Assembly: GCA_945872355.1 (NCBI GenBank)
Contig: CAMBZU010000008.1
Location: 1-60,418, forward strand
From: Chitinophaga pinensis
Lineage (GTDB): Bacteria > Bacteroidota > Bacteroidia > UBA4408
Direction of reading: 5' to 3'
Length of the DNA stretch: 60,418 nt
Below the pieces are notes generated by a model. It had not been told where the DNA came from. It saw only the letters and a program-made list of their open reading frames with translations, and did not search any database. The translations under genes and the position numbers were made by a program. Numbering within the stretch: position 1 is the first letter of the stretch; each line of letters starts with the position of its first letter. Positions 1 to 9,824 of the stretch are shown piece after piece.

Positions 1-1
1 A

Positions 2-82
2 AAAGAATTTGATAAAATACCTGCTGAAAGGCAAGCTGTTTTGCTAAATGATAAAAACTACAAAATAACAGAGGACAAATAA
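2..82 (+). CDS. 3' end of an unidentified protein
   Basis: An open frame enters from the left edge and gives 26 residues ending in TAA at 80-82. The visible tail is hydrophilic and charged (ends ITEDK). It lies 9 bases before the start of the large secreted protein on the same strand and no promoter box is visible between them, so the two could be co-transcribed. Too little is present to name a family. Confidence 0.5.
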   Translation, partial: KEFDKIPAERQAVLLNDKNYKITEDK

Positions 83-91
83 ATCAAAACA

Positions 92-3000
92 ATGAATCGA
101 TTTAGCAAATTTTCTCTTGTACTTCTCATTTTATGTTTGAGTAATACAATGCTCAGCGCCCAAGCTCCTTATTGTACCGCTACTTTTTTCAATCCTTGCC
201 AATCAGCTTTTACTAACGATTTTGTAAATAGCTTCTCCACCACCAATGGTACCACAAATATCACAAACAATAATTCGGGCTGCAATAATATGCCCAATAA
301 CTATATCTATTACCCCAACCAAGTTGTAACTGTAGCGCAGGGCTGTAGCTTTAATGTTTCAGTGCAATGTGGTGCAACCTACCAACAAGGATTTGGTATT
401 TGGATTGATTTTAATCATAATAATTTATTTACTGATGTTGGCGAGTTTGTATGGAATTCAGGCGCTGCAGGTTTTCAAGTTTTTACAGGTATAGTTAATG
501 TTCCTGCTTCAGCTATGTTAGGTATTACGCGTATGCGCCTCAGGTCAAATTATGCTTCACCACCTACAAGCCCATGTTTAAATCAAACTTATGGAGAAAT
601 AGAAGATTATCAAGTAAATATAGTGCAATCTGTAAATATACCACCTGTAGGGGTGAATGACACCATTTGTGCTGGACAAAATGCTAGTTTAACAGCTACA
701 GGTAACGGAATATTGCAATGGTTTACAGTGCCAGCAGGCGGAACAATAGTTCAAACAGGTGGTACACTCAATACACCAATTTTAAATAACACAACTACCT
801 ATTATGTACAATCTGTTGTTGGCGGCTGTATTAGCCCTAGAACTCCTGTTATTGCTGTAGTATCGCCAATTTTTAATATTAATATTATTGCCGCTGCAGA
901 TACTGTTTGTGCCGGTGGCACAGTAAATCTTTTAGCTTCAGGCAGTAATTTAACTTATTCTTGGACCCCAGTAGTAAATGTCAATAACAACACTGCTAAT
1001 CCGGTTACAGCAACGATTAATGCACAAACTACTTTTACTGTAGTTGCTACTAATGCAATAGGTTGCACTGCTGCTGCTTCAAAGGTAATTAACATATATC
1101 CAACACCAATACTTAATACAGTGGTAAATCCAACCGCAATTTGTGTTGGAGATACAGCTGTGATAACCGTTACAGGAGCAACAAATTGCACATGGACTGG
1201 CACTTATTTATATGCGAATGCTGCAAATGATTCTATCTGGGTTGCACCAACTGCCACTGATATTTTTACTGTTTCTGCAACTGCCTCTAATGGCTGTGTT
1301 GGAACTCAAACAGCTACTATTACTGTAAATCAATTGCCTACAGCCTATGCAGGGGCCGATGAAAGTATTTGTAATGGCGCAAATGTTACCTTAAACGCTT
1401 CTGGAGGAGCAGGCTACAGCTGGTCGCCTGTAAATGGTTTATCTGCTTCAAATATTAACAATCCTACTGTTACACTTAATAATACGCAAACTTATACATT
1501 AACTGTAACCGATGCCAATGGCTGTCAAAATACTGATGATATTACTGTCAATGTGCTTGCTTTGCCAATTGCCAATCCTGGCATTAACGCTGCTGTTTGC
1601 CCAGGGGGAAATACAACTTTAAATGGAACAGGTGGTACCACTTATACTTGGAGTCCAGCCACTGGTTTAAGCAATCCTAATATTGCAAATCCTATCTGCA
1701 CACCTGCTGCCACAACAAATTATACTTTAATTGTTACCGATGGCACCTGTACATCTTTACCTTCTGCACCAATTACTGTAACTGTTTATAATCAACCAGC
1801 TGCCCCTTTAATTAATGTGAATGGACCAATTACTTTTTGTCAAGGAAACAGTGTTACATTAACATCAACAGCAGCAAGTAATAATACATGGAACACTGGG
1901 GCTGTTGCAAATAGTATTACAGTGAACACTTCAGGGGCATATACTGTTTATTATTTAGATGCGAATGGATGTAGTTCTTCAATTTCAGCGCCAGTTAACG
2001 TACTTGTTAATCCATTGCCTTCAGTGCCTATTATTAGCGCTTCAGGCCCATTAACAGTTTGCCCGCTAGGCACGGTAGATTTAACATCAACAGCTGCCAA
2101 TCTTTATACTTGGTCCAATGGTGCCAATACACAAACAATTACTTTAACAACTTCTGGTTCATACAATGTAACAATTACTGATGTTAATGGTTGTACAGCT
2201 ACTTCTGCAAATACTTTATTTACTGTACTTGCGCCACCTCCTGCTCCAATTATTACAGCAAGTGGACCAATTTCTTTTTGTACAGGTGATAGTGTTTCAT
2301 TAACAAGTTCTACTTCATCATCCTATTTATGGAGTAATGGGGCTACCACACAAAGTATTACGGTGTTTGCTACGGGTACATTTTCTATTACTAATACCAA
2401 TGCTGCAGGCTGTGTTACACCTACTTCTGCAATAACAAACATCACAATGTTTGCAGTGCCAGCTGCACCAACAATAACTGCGAATGGTGTTACAACTTTT
2501 TGTTATGGTAATAATGTTGTATTAACAAGTTCAGCTGCTGCCGGCTATAATTGGTCAAACACTTATATCACGCAAAGTATTACTGTTACACAATCTGGTA
2601 CATTTAATTTAAGTATCATTGATGCAAATGGCTGCCCATCGCCACAATCTGCTGATGTTATTGTTATTGTGAATGCCTTACCTCAAAGCCCAATCATCAG
2701 CGCAAGCGGTCCAACAGCATTTTGTATAGGATCAAGCGTTACTTTGCAATCGAGCGAGCCAAATGGGAATAATTGGAACACAGGAAGCACTGCTTCTACA
2801 ATCAATGTAACTAACTCCGGGAATTATGCAGTTACCTATACCGATGCAAATAATTGTACTTCAGTGGCCTCTAATCCAATAATGATTACTGCAATGGCAT
2901 TAGCGCCCACACCAACCATTAGTAATAATGGTTCAACAACTTTTTGTGAAAATGACAGTGTAGTTTTAACATGTTCTCAAGCACAAACCTATCTATGGAA

Positions 3001-3871
3001 TACGGGCGAAACAACTGCAAGTATAACAGTAAATAATGCAGGAAACTATACAGTGCAAGTAACAGATATTTGTAACCCTGTAAATCCTACCGCCAACATA
3101 TTAATTACTGTAAATCCTAATCCTTTGGCAAGCTTCTTGGCTCCAATTGTGGTTGATTGTTTACCTTCGAGTATTGAATTTGTTAACAACAGTGTTGGCA
3201 TTGTTTCTAGTTTGTGGAATTTTGGTGATGGTGGTAACAGCATAGAAAACAATCCAAATTATGCTTATCAATTCCCAGGTTTATATAGTGTTAGTCTTAC
3301 TGTTTTTGATGCAAATGGCTGCAGCAATACTAAAACAATTGATGAATATATAGAAATATATCCTACAGCTGAATTGCAGTATACTATTTCACCTCAGGTA
3401 ACTGATTTATTGAATAGCAATATTGTTTTTGAAAACATTACACCTAATTGTGCCTCCCAAATATGGGATTTAGGAACCTACGGAAATAGCAGCGCAGCAT
3501 CGTATAATTATACTTTTGAAGAAGTAGGTACTTATTATGTCAATCTCTCAGTGGTTACTGAGCAAGGTTGTGTTGAGCAAATAACAGATTCTGTGATTGT
3601 TGAAGATAACTTTGTTTTGTATTTCCCAAGCTCATTCACGCCAAATGGTGATGGATTAAATGATGTATTTATGCCCTTAGGCGGAGGTATAAAAGAGTTT
3701 AGGTTGGAAATATATAATCGCTGGGGTAATTTGATTCACACTGCTACAAGTATGTCGCAAGCATGGGATGGAAAAGATCACGGACAAGATAATTACATTT
3801 GGAAAGTTTATCTAAAAGATAATGGAGGTGTTGATCGTGAAATGATTGGAAGTGTAACTTTATTGAGATAA
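92..3871 (+). CDS. Giant secreted adhesin-like protein with GEVED, Ig-like/PKD repeats and T9SS C-terminal domain
   Basis: 1259 residues. Residues 1-24 are a signal peptide ending in SAQ. A GEVED domain follows at about 90-180, with the acidic IWIDFNHNN stretch and the name-giving GEIEDY motif. From about 185 to 1040 there are roughly ten Ig-like repeats of about 80 residues sharing a pattern of FC-G-SV-LTS, W-NG, then a tyrosine/threonine strand and TDANGC. One PKD-type repeat (LWNFGDGG) lies near 1060. The last 90 residues are a gliding-motility/T9SS type B tail (FTPNGDGLNDVF, then YNRWGNLI). In this family that tail directs export across the outer membrane and surface attachment. A role in adhesion or matrix binding is inferred from architecture; the ligand is unknown. 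The 3' end faces the next operon with 10 bases between. Confidence 0.9.
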   Translation: MNRFSKFSLVLLILCLSNTMLSAQAPYCTATFFNPCQSAFTNDFVNSFSTTNGTTNITNNNSGCNNMPNNYIYYPNQVVTVAQGCSFNVSVQCGATYQQGFGIWIDFNHNNLFTDVGEFVWNSGAAGFQVFTGIVNVPASAMLGITRMRLRSNYASPPTSPCLNQTYGEIEDYQVNIVQSVNIPPVGVNDTICAGQNASLTATGNGILQWFTVPAGGTIVQTGGTLNTPILNNTTTYYVQSVVGGCISPRTPVIAVVSPIFNINIIAAADTVCAGGTVNLLASGSNLTYSWTPVVNVNNNTANPVTATINAQTTFTVVATNAIGCTAAASKVINIYPTPILNTVVNPTAICVGDTAVITVTGATNCTWTGTYLYANAANDSIWVAPTATDIFTVSATASNGCVGTQTATITVNQLPTAYAGADESICNGANVTLNASGGAGYSWSPVNGLSASNINNPTVTLNNTQTYTLTVTDANGCQNTDDITVNVLALPIANPGINAAVCPGGNTTLNGTGGTTYTWSPATGLSNPNIANPICTPAATTNYTLIVTDGTCTSLPSAPITVTVYNQPAAPLINVNGPITFCQGNSVTLTSTAASNNTWNTGAVANSITVNTSGAYTVYYLDANGCSSSISAPVNVLVNPLPSVPIISASGPLTVCPLGTVDLTSTAANLYTWSNGANTQTITLTTSGSYNVTITDVNGCTATSANTLFTVLAPPPAPIITASGPISFCTGDSVSLTSSTSSSYLWSNGATTQSITVFATGTFSITNTNAAGCVTPTSAITNITMFAVPAAPTITANGVTTFCYGNNVVLTSSAAAGYNWSNTYITQSITVTQSGTFNLSIIDANGCPSPQSADVIVIVNALPQSPIISASGPTAFCIGSSVTLQSSEPNGNNWNTGSTASTINVTNSGNYAVTYTDANNCTSVASNPIMITAMALAPTPTISNNGSTTFCENDSVVLTCSQAQTYLWNTGETTASITVNNAGNYTVQVTDICNPVNPTANILITVNPNPLASFLAPIVVDCLPSSIEFVNNSVGIVSSLWNFGDGGNSIENNPNYAYQFPGLYSVSLTVFDANGCSNTKTIDEYIEIYPTAELQYTISPQVTDLLNSNIVFENITPNCASQIWDLGTYGNSSAASYNYTFEEVGTYYVNLSVVTEQGCVEQITDSVIVEDNFVLYFPSSFTPNGDGLNDVFMPLGGGIKEFRLEIYNRWGNLIHTATSMSQAWDGKDHGQDNYIWKVYLKDNGGVDREMIGSVTLLR

Positions 3872-3881
3872 GCTTGCTAAT

Positions 3882-4709
3882 TTATTGATTGTAAAAATCA
3901 AAAAGCAATTCTGCATTTTTTTGTTTTATTTCTTCTAGCTTCTTTTCGTTATTTATCATTGCCAAATGTTTTGTGTGTCTGATACCCCCAAAGTAAAATT
4001 TTGAAAAAGGCATAATTCCGTAGGAAAAAGCATTGAAGAATAATTGCTTTTTGAAAAGAAAAATTGGTAAGGCAACAAAAATACCATTGAGTAAAAAAGA
4101 TACCATTCCCTCTTTTAGTTCACCTTCTTTAATCATTCCCGCACCTGGCAATAATGCTTGATAAAGTGATGATTTTTTTTCAGTGCTTTCAATAAAATAA
4201 TTTTGTAAGGCGCTCATAATTCTACTTGTATCAAGCTTCAAAACTTCCGATGCCTGCCTTATTTCAGTAATAATGAGTTCATATTGACTTTCCTGATTTA
4301 AGCACAAGCTCTTTATGAAAGACTTTTGAATAGTAAGCTTCCCTGCGTTATCTGCATTAATAATATCAATACATGAGTTGTAAAGTTGAGCGTCAAATAA
4401 TAAGATTTCTATAGCGTCGTAAAATGCTTTTTCTTGTAATATTTTCTGATCTAACTCTTTTATTCTGGTTATTTCCCTTAATGCTTTTGCAAAATCAATA
4501 TTTTTAAATGAAAGCAACACTTTTTGAAATAAGGCATCATATCTTTCTGCATCAGTTTGCGCTAAAAAAAATGTATACTCCAATTTAAGAAGTTCCATTT
4601 TGTAAATACTGTCATTGCTCCCTAATTTATCATTAAGGTTGCCATTGCCAGCGCATACAAATGTATTGCTAATTACGAAGCTGGTAAGTACAATAATCCA
4701 ATACTTCAT
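3882..4709 (-). CDS. Exported membrane-anchored hypothetical protein, third gene of the YidD-like operon
   Basis: 275 residues. Residues 1-20 look like a signal peptide. The middle (30-180) is helical and charged, reminiscent of a TPR-like helical domain but with no clear repeat. The C-terminal third has a PGAG motif at 188-191 and two hydrophobic segments (about 202-219 and 224-242), followed by a lysine/glutamate-rich helix. The PG-G motif plus following helix resembles the DUF5683/TM2-like small membrane modules common in Bacteroidota, and the neighbouring protein carries the same layout, so the two look like paralogues. The start overlaps the preceding gene by 41 bases, indicating translational coupling. 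Function is unknown. Confidence 0.75.
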   Translation of the reverse strand: MKYWIIVLTSFVISNTFVCAGNGNLNDKLGSNDSIYKMELLKLEYTFFLAQTDAERYDALFQKVLLSFKNIDFAKALREITRIKELDQKILQEKAFYDAIEILLFDAQLYNSCIDIINADNAGKLTIQKSFIKSLCLNQESQYELIITEIRQASEVLKLDTSRIMSALQNYFIESTEKKSSLYQALLPGAGMIKEGELKEGMVSFLLNGIFVALPIFLFKKQLFFNAFSYGIMPFSKFYFGGIRHTKHLAMINNEKKLEEIKQKNAELLFDFYNQ

Positions 4710-5457
4710 TTTTTAGTTGTGTGTTTAATTTTTTTAAAAGTAGTTTTTTTGAAATAACTGTTCCATATATATTAGCCATATAAACCGGAAGAAAAACTAA
4801 TCCAGTGATTAATGTGCTTGTGCTTACAAGTCCAATCTTAATAATACTCTCGATTAAAGGAGCCGAAGCTAATAGATTTAAAAAGATAGTTCCTGTAGCT
4901 TCTCCATTTTGCATTAAATAATACTTACCAGTGCCAGGGACAATAATTGACAATAATGTAGCAACAAATAATGATTTTTTTTGTAGTTTTTTTATTCTTT
5001 CTGAGGTGGTGTTAAACTGATTTGAATTTGTTTTTGAATTTACCTTTCCTTCAATAAAATCAATTAGCGCATTCAATTGAGCTATTTTGCTCTCAGCTAT
5101 TTTTTTTAAAGTTAATTCTTGTATAATATGACTATATATTTTATTTGAATTTAGTACCAAAGCGCCATAAAAAACGAGTATTAAATCATTGGTATCTTTT
5201 GCAAATAATGTATACTTATTTAACAGTAAAGTATCTTTGTATTTTGAAGATAGGTAAACAATATCTTTGGCTAAAGAAACAGCTGAAGGAGACGAAAAAT
5301 CAATTGTTTTGTAATAGGCCAATCGCTCTAGTTCAAAATTATCTTGCATCAAGTGCGATAAAAAATCTTCATTAATTTTTACCAATACCTGTGCATGCAT
5401 GTTTTGGTAGCTGATAGAAATTAATAGAATGAAAATGAACTTGTACATTTTATTCAT
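4669..5457 (-). CDS. Exported membrane-anchored hypothetical protein, second gene of the YidD-like operon
   Basis: 262 residues from the ATG at 5457, chosen because it places the hydrophobic signal (residues 5-22, ending in HAQ) at the N terminus. An upstream in-frame ATG at 5472 would put extra polar residues ahead of it, and 5448 is a third option. A helical soluble region (30-155) is followed by PGTGKYY at 174-180 and two or three hydrophobic segments (about 163-178, 187-207 and 210-232). This matches the layout of the following gene (PGAG plus helices), suggesting an old duplication. It overlaps the YidD-like gene by 8 bases. Both probably sit in the inner membrane with a periplasmic helical domain; the function is not known. 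Confidence 0.75.
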   Translation of the reverse strand: MNKMYKFIFILLISISYQNMHAQVLVKINEDFLSHLMQDNFELERLAYYKTIDFSSPSAVSLAKDIVYLSSKYKDTLLLNKYTLFAKDTNDLILVFYGALVLNSNKIYSHIIQELTLKKIAESKIAQLNALIDFIEGKVNSKTNSNQFNTTSERIKKLQKKSLFVATLLSIIVPGTGKYYLMQNGEATGTIFLNLLASAPLIESIIKIGLVSTSTLITGLVFLPVYMANIYGTVISKKLLLKKLNTQLKNEVLDYCTYQLRN

Positions 5458-5839
5458 AAAAGTGCAAGTCATCAATTAAAGTACTATTGCTATTCCATAT
5501 TAAAGAAGGTAAATAATTATAAGTGTTTTCTGATGTGCCACACCTGCTAAGGCGATCAATCCCGAGTAAAAAACCCTTTCCAAAGCCCAATTTTTGTTGC
5601 GCTTCATACATAAATACTGAGCAAGTATTTTTAAAGACACAGTTGGCAGAAATTTGCTTTGATATATATTTTTTATAAAAACCGTTTTGATTGTTTTTAA
5701 TAGCTTTTCCCGCTTGGTTATTTTTCTTTTGATAGCGCTCAAAAATTAAAGCAATACCATTGTTTATAGATTGTTGCGCAAACAATTGAGTTGAGAGAAA
5801 GGTATGTATTGTAAAGATAAAAATGAATAAGCGCAGCAT
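5450..5839 (-). CDS. YidD-like protein with an N-terminal signal peptide
   Basis: 129 residues from the ATG at 5839. The codon before it, TTG at 5842, is a less likely start. Residues 1-22 form a signal peptide ending in FAQ. Residues 55-112 match the YidD (membrane protein insertion efficiency factor) signature: C67, then NTCS with C73, then EA-LG--KG-LLG--RL-RC with C100. Canonical YidD proteins are about 70-85 residues, lack a cleavable signal and sit beside rnpA, oxaA/yidC or rpmH. This copy is longer, apparently exported, and heads an operon with two membrane proteins. The three cysteines are conserved. The fold assignment is good; a role in membrane protein insertion is doubtful for an exported copy. 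Confidence 0.8.
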   Translation of the reverse strand: MLRLFIFIFTIHTFLSTQLFAQQSINNGIALIFERYQKKNNQAGKAIKNNQNGFYKKYISKQISANCVFKNTCSVFMYEAQQKLGFGKGFLLGIDRLSRCGTSENTYNYLPSLIWNSNSTLIDDLHFYE

Positions 5840-5867
5840 CAAAACTTTTCTTTAATAATTAAGAAAA

Positions 5868-5900
5868 CAAACTTAATTAAAATGAATAGCTTTTCGCAAA
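5868..5900 (-). promoter_or_regulatory. Promoter of the YidD-like operon
   Basis: On the minus strand a -33 box TTTG (5897-5900) is followed after 21 bases by TAAGTTTG (5868-5875), matching the Bacteroidota TTTG-N~20-TAnnTTTG promoter. The predicted transcript starts near 5864, about 25 bases before the ATG at 5839. Confidence 0.6.
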
Positions 5901-5910
5901 CTAAAAAAAT

Positions 5911-5918
5911 TAAATTTG
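5911..5918 (+). promoter_or_regulatory. -7 promoter box of maeB
   Basis: TAAATTTG matches TAnnTTTG. The predicted start near 5922 leaves a leader of about 22 bases before maeB. No clean TTTG lies at the usual distance (TTTT at 5891-5894 is closest). It is divergent with the YidD-like operon promoter. Confidence 0.5.
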
Positions 5919-5944
5919 TATCCCTTATTTAAAATCTAAACGAA

Positions 5945-8224
5945 ATGGCGAAGATAAAAAAACAAGATGCATTGGATTATCATTCATTAGGAAGACCTGG
6001 AAAAATTGAAGTTGTTCCCACAAAACCATATAATACGCAACGTGATTTAAGTTTAGCTTATTCGCCAGGTGTGGCAGAGCCATGTTTGGAGATTGAAAAA
6101 AATCCTGAAGACGTATATAAATACACTGCAAAAGGTAATTTAGTTGCAGTAATAAGTAATGGTACCGCTGTGCTCGGGCTTGGCAATATTGGTCCCGAAG
6201 CCTCAAAGCCAGTGATGGAAGGTAAAGGTTTGCTTTTTAAAATTTATGCTGACATAGATGTATTTGATATTGAAATAGCGGAAACTGATATTGATGCTTT
6301 TGTGAGAACAGTGAAAGCAATAAGTCCAACTTTTGGGGGTATAAATTTAGAAGATATTAAAGCACCAGAATGTTTTGAAATTGAAAGAAGATTAAAGGAG
6401 GAATTGGATATACCTATTATGCATGACGACCAGCATGGCACTGCAATTATAACAAGTGCGGCATTGCTAAACGCATTGTTATTGAGCGATAAAAAAATTG
6501 ATGAGGTAAACATTGTTGTAAATGGGGCAGGTGCTTCGGCCATTTCTTGTACAAAACTTTATTTGGCTTTAGGAGCAAAAAGAGAGCATATTGTTATGTT
6601 AGATAGCACAGGTGTGATAAGAAAAGATAGACCAAATTTAGAGTCTACTAAGGCATTATTTGCAACTGAAAAAAACATCAATACACTTGAAGAAGCCATG
6701 GTTGGTGCTGATGTTTTTCTTGGATTATCGAAAGGGAATATTGTAAATAAAGAGATGTTACAATCAATGGGTGATAAGCCAATTGTATTTGCATTGGCCA
6801 ATCCTGATCCTGAAATTTCCTATGCCGATGCTGTTGCTGCGCGCCCAGATGCTATTGTTGCTACAGGTAGAAGTGACAATCCTAATCAAGTAAATAATGT
6901 GCTTGGTTTTCCATTTATTTTTAGAGGCGCACTCGATGTTAGAGCCACAAAAATTAATGAAGAAATGAAATTGGCTGCTGTGTATGCGCTTGCTGAGTTA
7001 GCAAAAGAGGCAGTGCCCGAAAATGTAAATTTAGCCTACAATTCAAAGAACATTACCTTTGGTAAAGATTATATTATTCCAAAACCTGTCGATAATCGTT
7101 TAATATACAAAGTGGCGCCTGCAGTGGCTAAAGCAGCCATCAATTCTGGAGTGGCACGTTATCCAATTACCGATTGGGAAGCTTATGAAAATGAGTTGAT
7201 TCAACGATTAGGTTTGGATAATAAATTAATGAAAAATATTACCATAAGGGCAAAGCAAAAACCACAGCGCGTAGTGTTTGCCGAAGCAGATCATTATAAA
7301 ATACTAAAAGCCGCACAGCAAGTTAATGACGAGGGCATTGCTATTCCAATTTTACTTGGTGATACAGAGAAAATTAATAAACTCATCATTGACAATAATC
7401 TTGATTTAAAAGACATTCATATCATTGATATCAGGCAAAAGAATTTTGATGAAAAAAGAAATTTATTTGGGGATTTGTTTTTTGAAAAAAGAAAGAGAAG
7501 GGGCTTTACACTGTTTGAAGCGCGAAAGGCCATGTTAGAAAGGAATTATTATGGTGCAATGATGGTTGAAACAGGTGAAGCAGACGCTATGATTAGTGGA
7601 CTTACCAGAAAGTATTCAGATACCATTAGACCATCACTTCAAATCATTGGGGTTCAAAAAGAAATAGGAATGGTAGCAGGTATGTATATTATGGTGACCA
7701 AAAAAGGTCCTGTGTTTTTTGCTGATACTACTATCAATACCAACCCTACAGCAGAGCAGCTTGTAAAAATTGTGTTGCTTACAGCCAATGCAGTAAGGTT
7801 AATGAATATTGTTCCTCGTATTGCATTGTTATCCTATTCAAATTTTGGTTCAGTTGATAATGCAGAAACCAGAATCATAAGAGAAGCAATTGCTACTTTA
7901 CATCAAGATTATCCTGATTTAATTGTAGACGGCGAAGTGCAGGCAAATATTGCTTTAAATAAAGATTTAATGGAAGAGCAATTTCCTTTTTCTTCCTTAA
8001 AACATGGCAATGTAAACACCCTAATTTTTCCAAATTTAGCTTCAGGAAATATTGCTTATAAATTAATGCAAGAAATGGGAACAGCAGAAGCAATAGGTCC
8101 TGTGCTTTTAGGCTTAAACAAATCGGTTCATATTTTACAATTAGGCAGCAGTGTTAGAGAAATTGTAAACATGGTTACCCTCGCTGTGGCTGATGCACAG
8201 GTAAAGAACAATGTTTTTGGATAA
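5945..8224 (+). CDS. maeB: NADP-dependent malic enzyme with C-terminal phosphate acetyltransferase-like domain
   Basis: 759 residues, the size of MaeB-type fusions. Malic enzyme catalyses oxidative decarboxylation of malate to pyruvate with NADP. The N-terminal malic domain (about 15-160) contains the SPGVAEPC stretch, [14 protein letters not shown] and the metal-binding DDQHGTA. The nucleotide-binding domain (about 165-410) contains NGAGASAI. From about 430 to the end is a phosphotransacetylase-like domain ([21 protein letters not shown]), which in characterised fusions is mainly regulatory, sensing acetyl-CoA, rather than catalytic. It is followed after 23 bases by queG on the same strand. 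Confidence 0.97.
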   Translation: MAKIKKQDALDYHSLGRPGKIEVVPTKPYNTQRDLSLAYSPGVAEPCLEIEKNPEDVYKYTAKGNLVAVISNGTAVLGLGNIGPEASKPVMEGKGLLFKIYADIDVFDIEIAETDIDAFVRTVKAISPTFGGINLEDIKAPECFEIERRLKEELDIPIMHDDQHGTAIITSAALLNALLLSDKKIDEVNIVVNGAGASAISCTKLYLALGAKREHIVMLDSTGVIRKDRPNLESTKALFATEKNINTLEEAMVGADVFLGLSKGNIVNKEMLQSMGDKPIVFALANPDPEISYADAVAARPDAIVATGRSDNPNQVNNVLGFPFIFRGALDVRATKINEEMKLAAVYALAELAKEAVPENVNLAYNSKNITFGKDYIIPKPVDNRLIYKVAPAVAKAAINSGVARYPITDWEAYENELIQRLGLDNKLMKNITIRAKQKPQRVVFAEADHYKILKAAQQVNDEGIAIPILLGDTEKINKLIIDNNLDLKDIHIIDIRQKNFDEKRNLFGDLFFEKRKRRGFTLFEARKAMLERNYYGAMMVETGEADAMISGLTRKYSDTIRPSLQIIGVQKEIGMVAGMYIMVTKKGPVFFADTTINTNPTAEQLVKIVLLTANAVRLMNIVPRIALLSYSNFGSVDNAETRIIREAIATLHQDYPDLIVDGEVQANIALNKDLMEEQFPFSSLKHGNVNTLIFPNLASGNIAYKLMQEMGTAEAIGPVLLGLNKSVHILQLGSSVREIVNMVTLAVADAQVKNNVFG

Positions 8225-8247
8225 AATGATTAGCAAATAGATCTCGT

Positions 8248-9183
8248 ATGCTTGATGATTTGAAGTCGAAACATACTGCCATTGTAAAGCATGAAGCAGC
8301 AAAACTTGGCTTTGATTTTTGTGGTATTTCAACTGCTCGTTTTTTAGAAGAGGAAGCTCCGCGTTTAGAGCATTGGCTCAATCAAAATTATCATGGCGCT
8401 ATGGCCTACATGGCCAATCATTTTGATAAGCGTTTAGACCCACGATTGCTGGTGCCTGGCGCAAAGAGTGTAATTTCGTTAATGATAAATTATTATCCTA
8501 GTGAAGTGCAAGTTCATAAAGATGCTCCTAAAATTAGTAAGTATGCTTATGGTGCCGATTATCACGAGGTAATTAAGGCTAAACTACATGAGCTAATTGA
8601 TACTTTAAGAGAAAAAATTGGCGAAATTGAAGGAAGAGTCTTTGTTGATTCTGCGCCGGTGATGGACAAAGCATGGGCTAAACAATCGGGTATGGGTTGG
8701 ATGGGCAAAAACACCAACATCATTAACAAAAATAGTGGCTCGTTTTTTTTTATTGCAGAATTAATTACCGATTTAAATCTTATTCCAGATACAGCAATAA
8801 AAGATTATTGTGGCACATGTACAAGGTGCATTGATGCTTGCCCAACTGATGCTTTATATGCGCCATTTCAGCTCGATGCCAGCAAATGTATTAGCTATTT
8901 AACGATTGAATTAAAAGAAGAAATTCCCACTTCTTTTAAAGGGCAGTTTGAAGACTGGGCTTTTGGGTGTGATATTTGTCAAGATGTTTGTCCTTGGAAT
9001 AGATTCTCAAAACCTCATCAGCATGAAGCATTGAAAGCCAATGAAAGTCTTTTAGCAATGACAAAAACAGAATGGGCAGAAATAACAAGCTTAGCTTTTG
9101 AGCGCGTATTTAAAAAATCTGCTGTAAAGCGCACTAAATTTAACGGCTTAAAAAGAAATTTAAATTTTATTAGCTCCTCGTGA
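8248..9183 (+). CDS. queG: Epoxyqueuosine reductase
   Basis: 311 residues. QueG reduces epoxyqueuosine to queuosine in tRNA anticodons using cobalamin and two [4Fe-4S] clusters. The DUF1730 region (about 50-140) is followed by [10 protein letters not shown] near 150. A ferredoxin-type cluster motif lies at C188, C191, C194, C198 ([12 protein letters not shown]) and a second at C241, C244, C248 ([10 protein letters not shown]). It is shorter than the E. coli protein because the C-terminal HEAT-like extension is absent, as in other short QueG forms. The last 14 bases overlap the convergent small gene at 9170-9373. Confidence 0.96.
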   Translation: MLDDLKSKHTAIVKHEAAKLGFDFCGISTARFLEEEAPRLEHWLNQNYHGAMAYMANHFDKRLDPRLLVPGAKSVISLMINYYPSEVQVHKDAPKISKYAYGADYHEVIKAKLHELIDTLREKIGEIEGRVFVDSAPVMDKAWAKQSGMGWMGKNTNIINKNSGSFFFIAELITDLNLIPDTAIKDYCGTCTRCIDACPTDALYAPFQLDASKCISYLTIELKEEIPTSFKGQFEDWAFGCDICQDVCPWNRFSKPHQHEALKANESLLAMTKTEWAEITSLAFERVFKKSAVKRTKFNGLKRNLNFISSS

Positions 9184-9373
9184 CATTTCTCCAAACTTCG
9201 ATAATTATATCTCTGTAAAGGTACCCGAAAGTAGCCAAGCACCAAAATTTTAGCATTACCTTTTCATCCCAAACTAAAAGGTTATATGCTTTAGAAAGTT
9301 CTTTACGGAAAAGTGACCTGTCGAAACTTACTTTGGTCAATATTTGTTTACTAAGGTCGAGCATTTTAGACAT
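9170..9373 (-). CDS. Conserved small Bacteroidota protein of unknown function
   Basis: 67 residues from ATG 9373; ATG 9364 gives 64 residues starting MLDLSK and is equally possible. The pattern S-QIL-KVSFD--LFRKEL-KA, a middle glutamate/lysine segment, then WCLATFG and Y-D-I resembles a short conserved hypothetical family I recall from many Bacteroidota genomes. It has no signal peptide and no membrane segment, and is predicted to be mostly helical. Its 3' end overlaps the 3' end of queG by 14 bases. A -7-like box lies at 9432-9439. Function is unknown. Confidence 0.65.
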   Translation of the reverse strand: MSKMLDLSKQILTKVSFDRSLFRKELSKAYNLLVWDEKVMLKFWCLATFGYLYRDIIIEVWRNVTRS

Positions 9374-9824
9374 AATTCTTAGTTAAAAAGTGAGCGATAT
9401 AATTTGAAAATTAATTTCAATAATGTTAAATCAAAAGTAAGACTTAATAGTTCAGAAAACAAGCGATTGTATAACTTTAACTTTAATTAATAAGTAGAAA
9501 ATAACAACTCGCTGAAACCCTAGTTTTATATGTTAAAGCGCGCTTAAACACCAATCTGTATGCATACCTTAAAGAGGCATTAAAGTTGATATGTAGGTTG
9601 GCCATGTGCATGCAGTAAATTGAGTTAAAAAACAAGAAGTTTTTATTTAGTGATAAGCTTAAATTTAAAGTTGAGTCATCTTTCTCATTTCATCGCTTTA
9701 AAAGCTGTAGATTAAGCCATCAACACTATAGATTTATTGCTTTTAAATGATACAAATGCAAAAAATAAAAGGGATAAAAACATTTCAATTTTATTTTTTA
9801 TGAATAATAGGTTATATTTGAAGC
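9374..9824. other. 451-base intergenic region with promoters on both strands
   Basis: No gene is supported: the ATG-initiated frames seen are only a few codons long. On the minus strand TACTTTTG (9432-9439) could drive the small gene ending at 9170. On the plus strand TATATTTG (9813-9820) serves the gene at 9825. A 10-base palindrome AAGCGCGCTT lies at 9536-9545. No tRNA or riboswitch was recognised. Confidence 0.5.
9813..9820 (+). promoter_or_regulatory. -7 promoter box abutting the HU/SPOR gene
   Basis: TATATTTG matches TAnnTTTG and ends only 4 bases before the ATG at 9825. Transcription would then begin at or next to the start codon, predicting a leaderless message. No clear TTTG is seen at -33. 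Confidence 0.5.

Noticed and set aside
955-1203. Minus-strand frame of 82 codons inside the adhesin gene
   Set aside because: Shadow of the repetitive plus-strand coding sequence; valine/alanine-rich with no domain.
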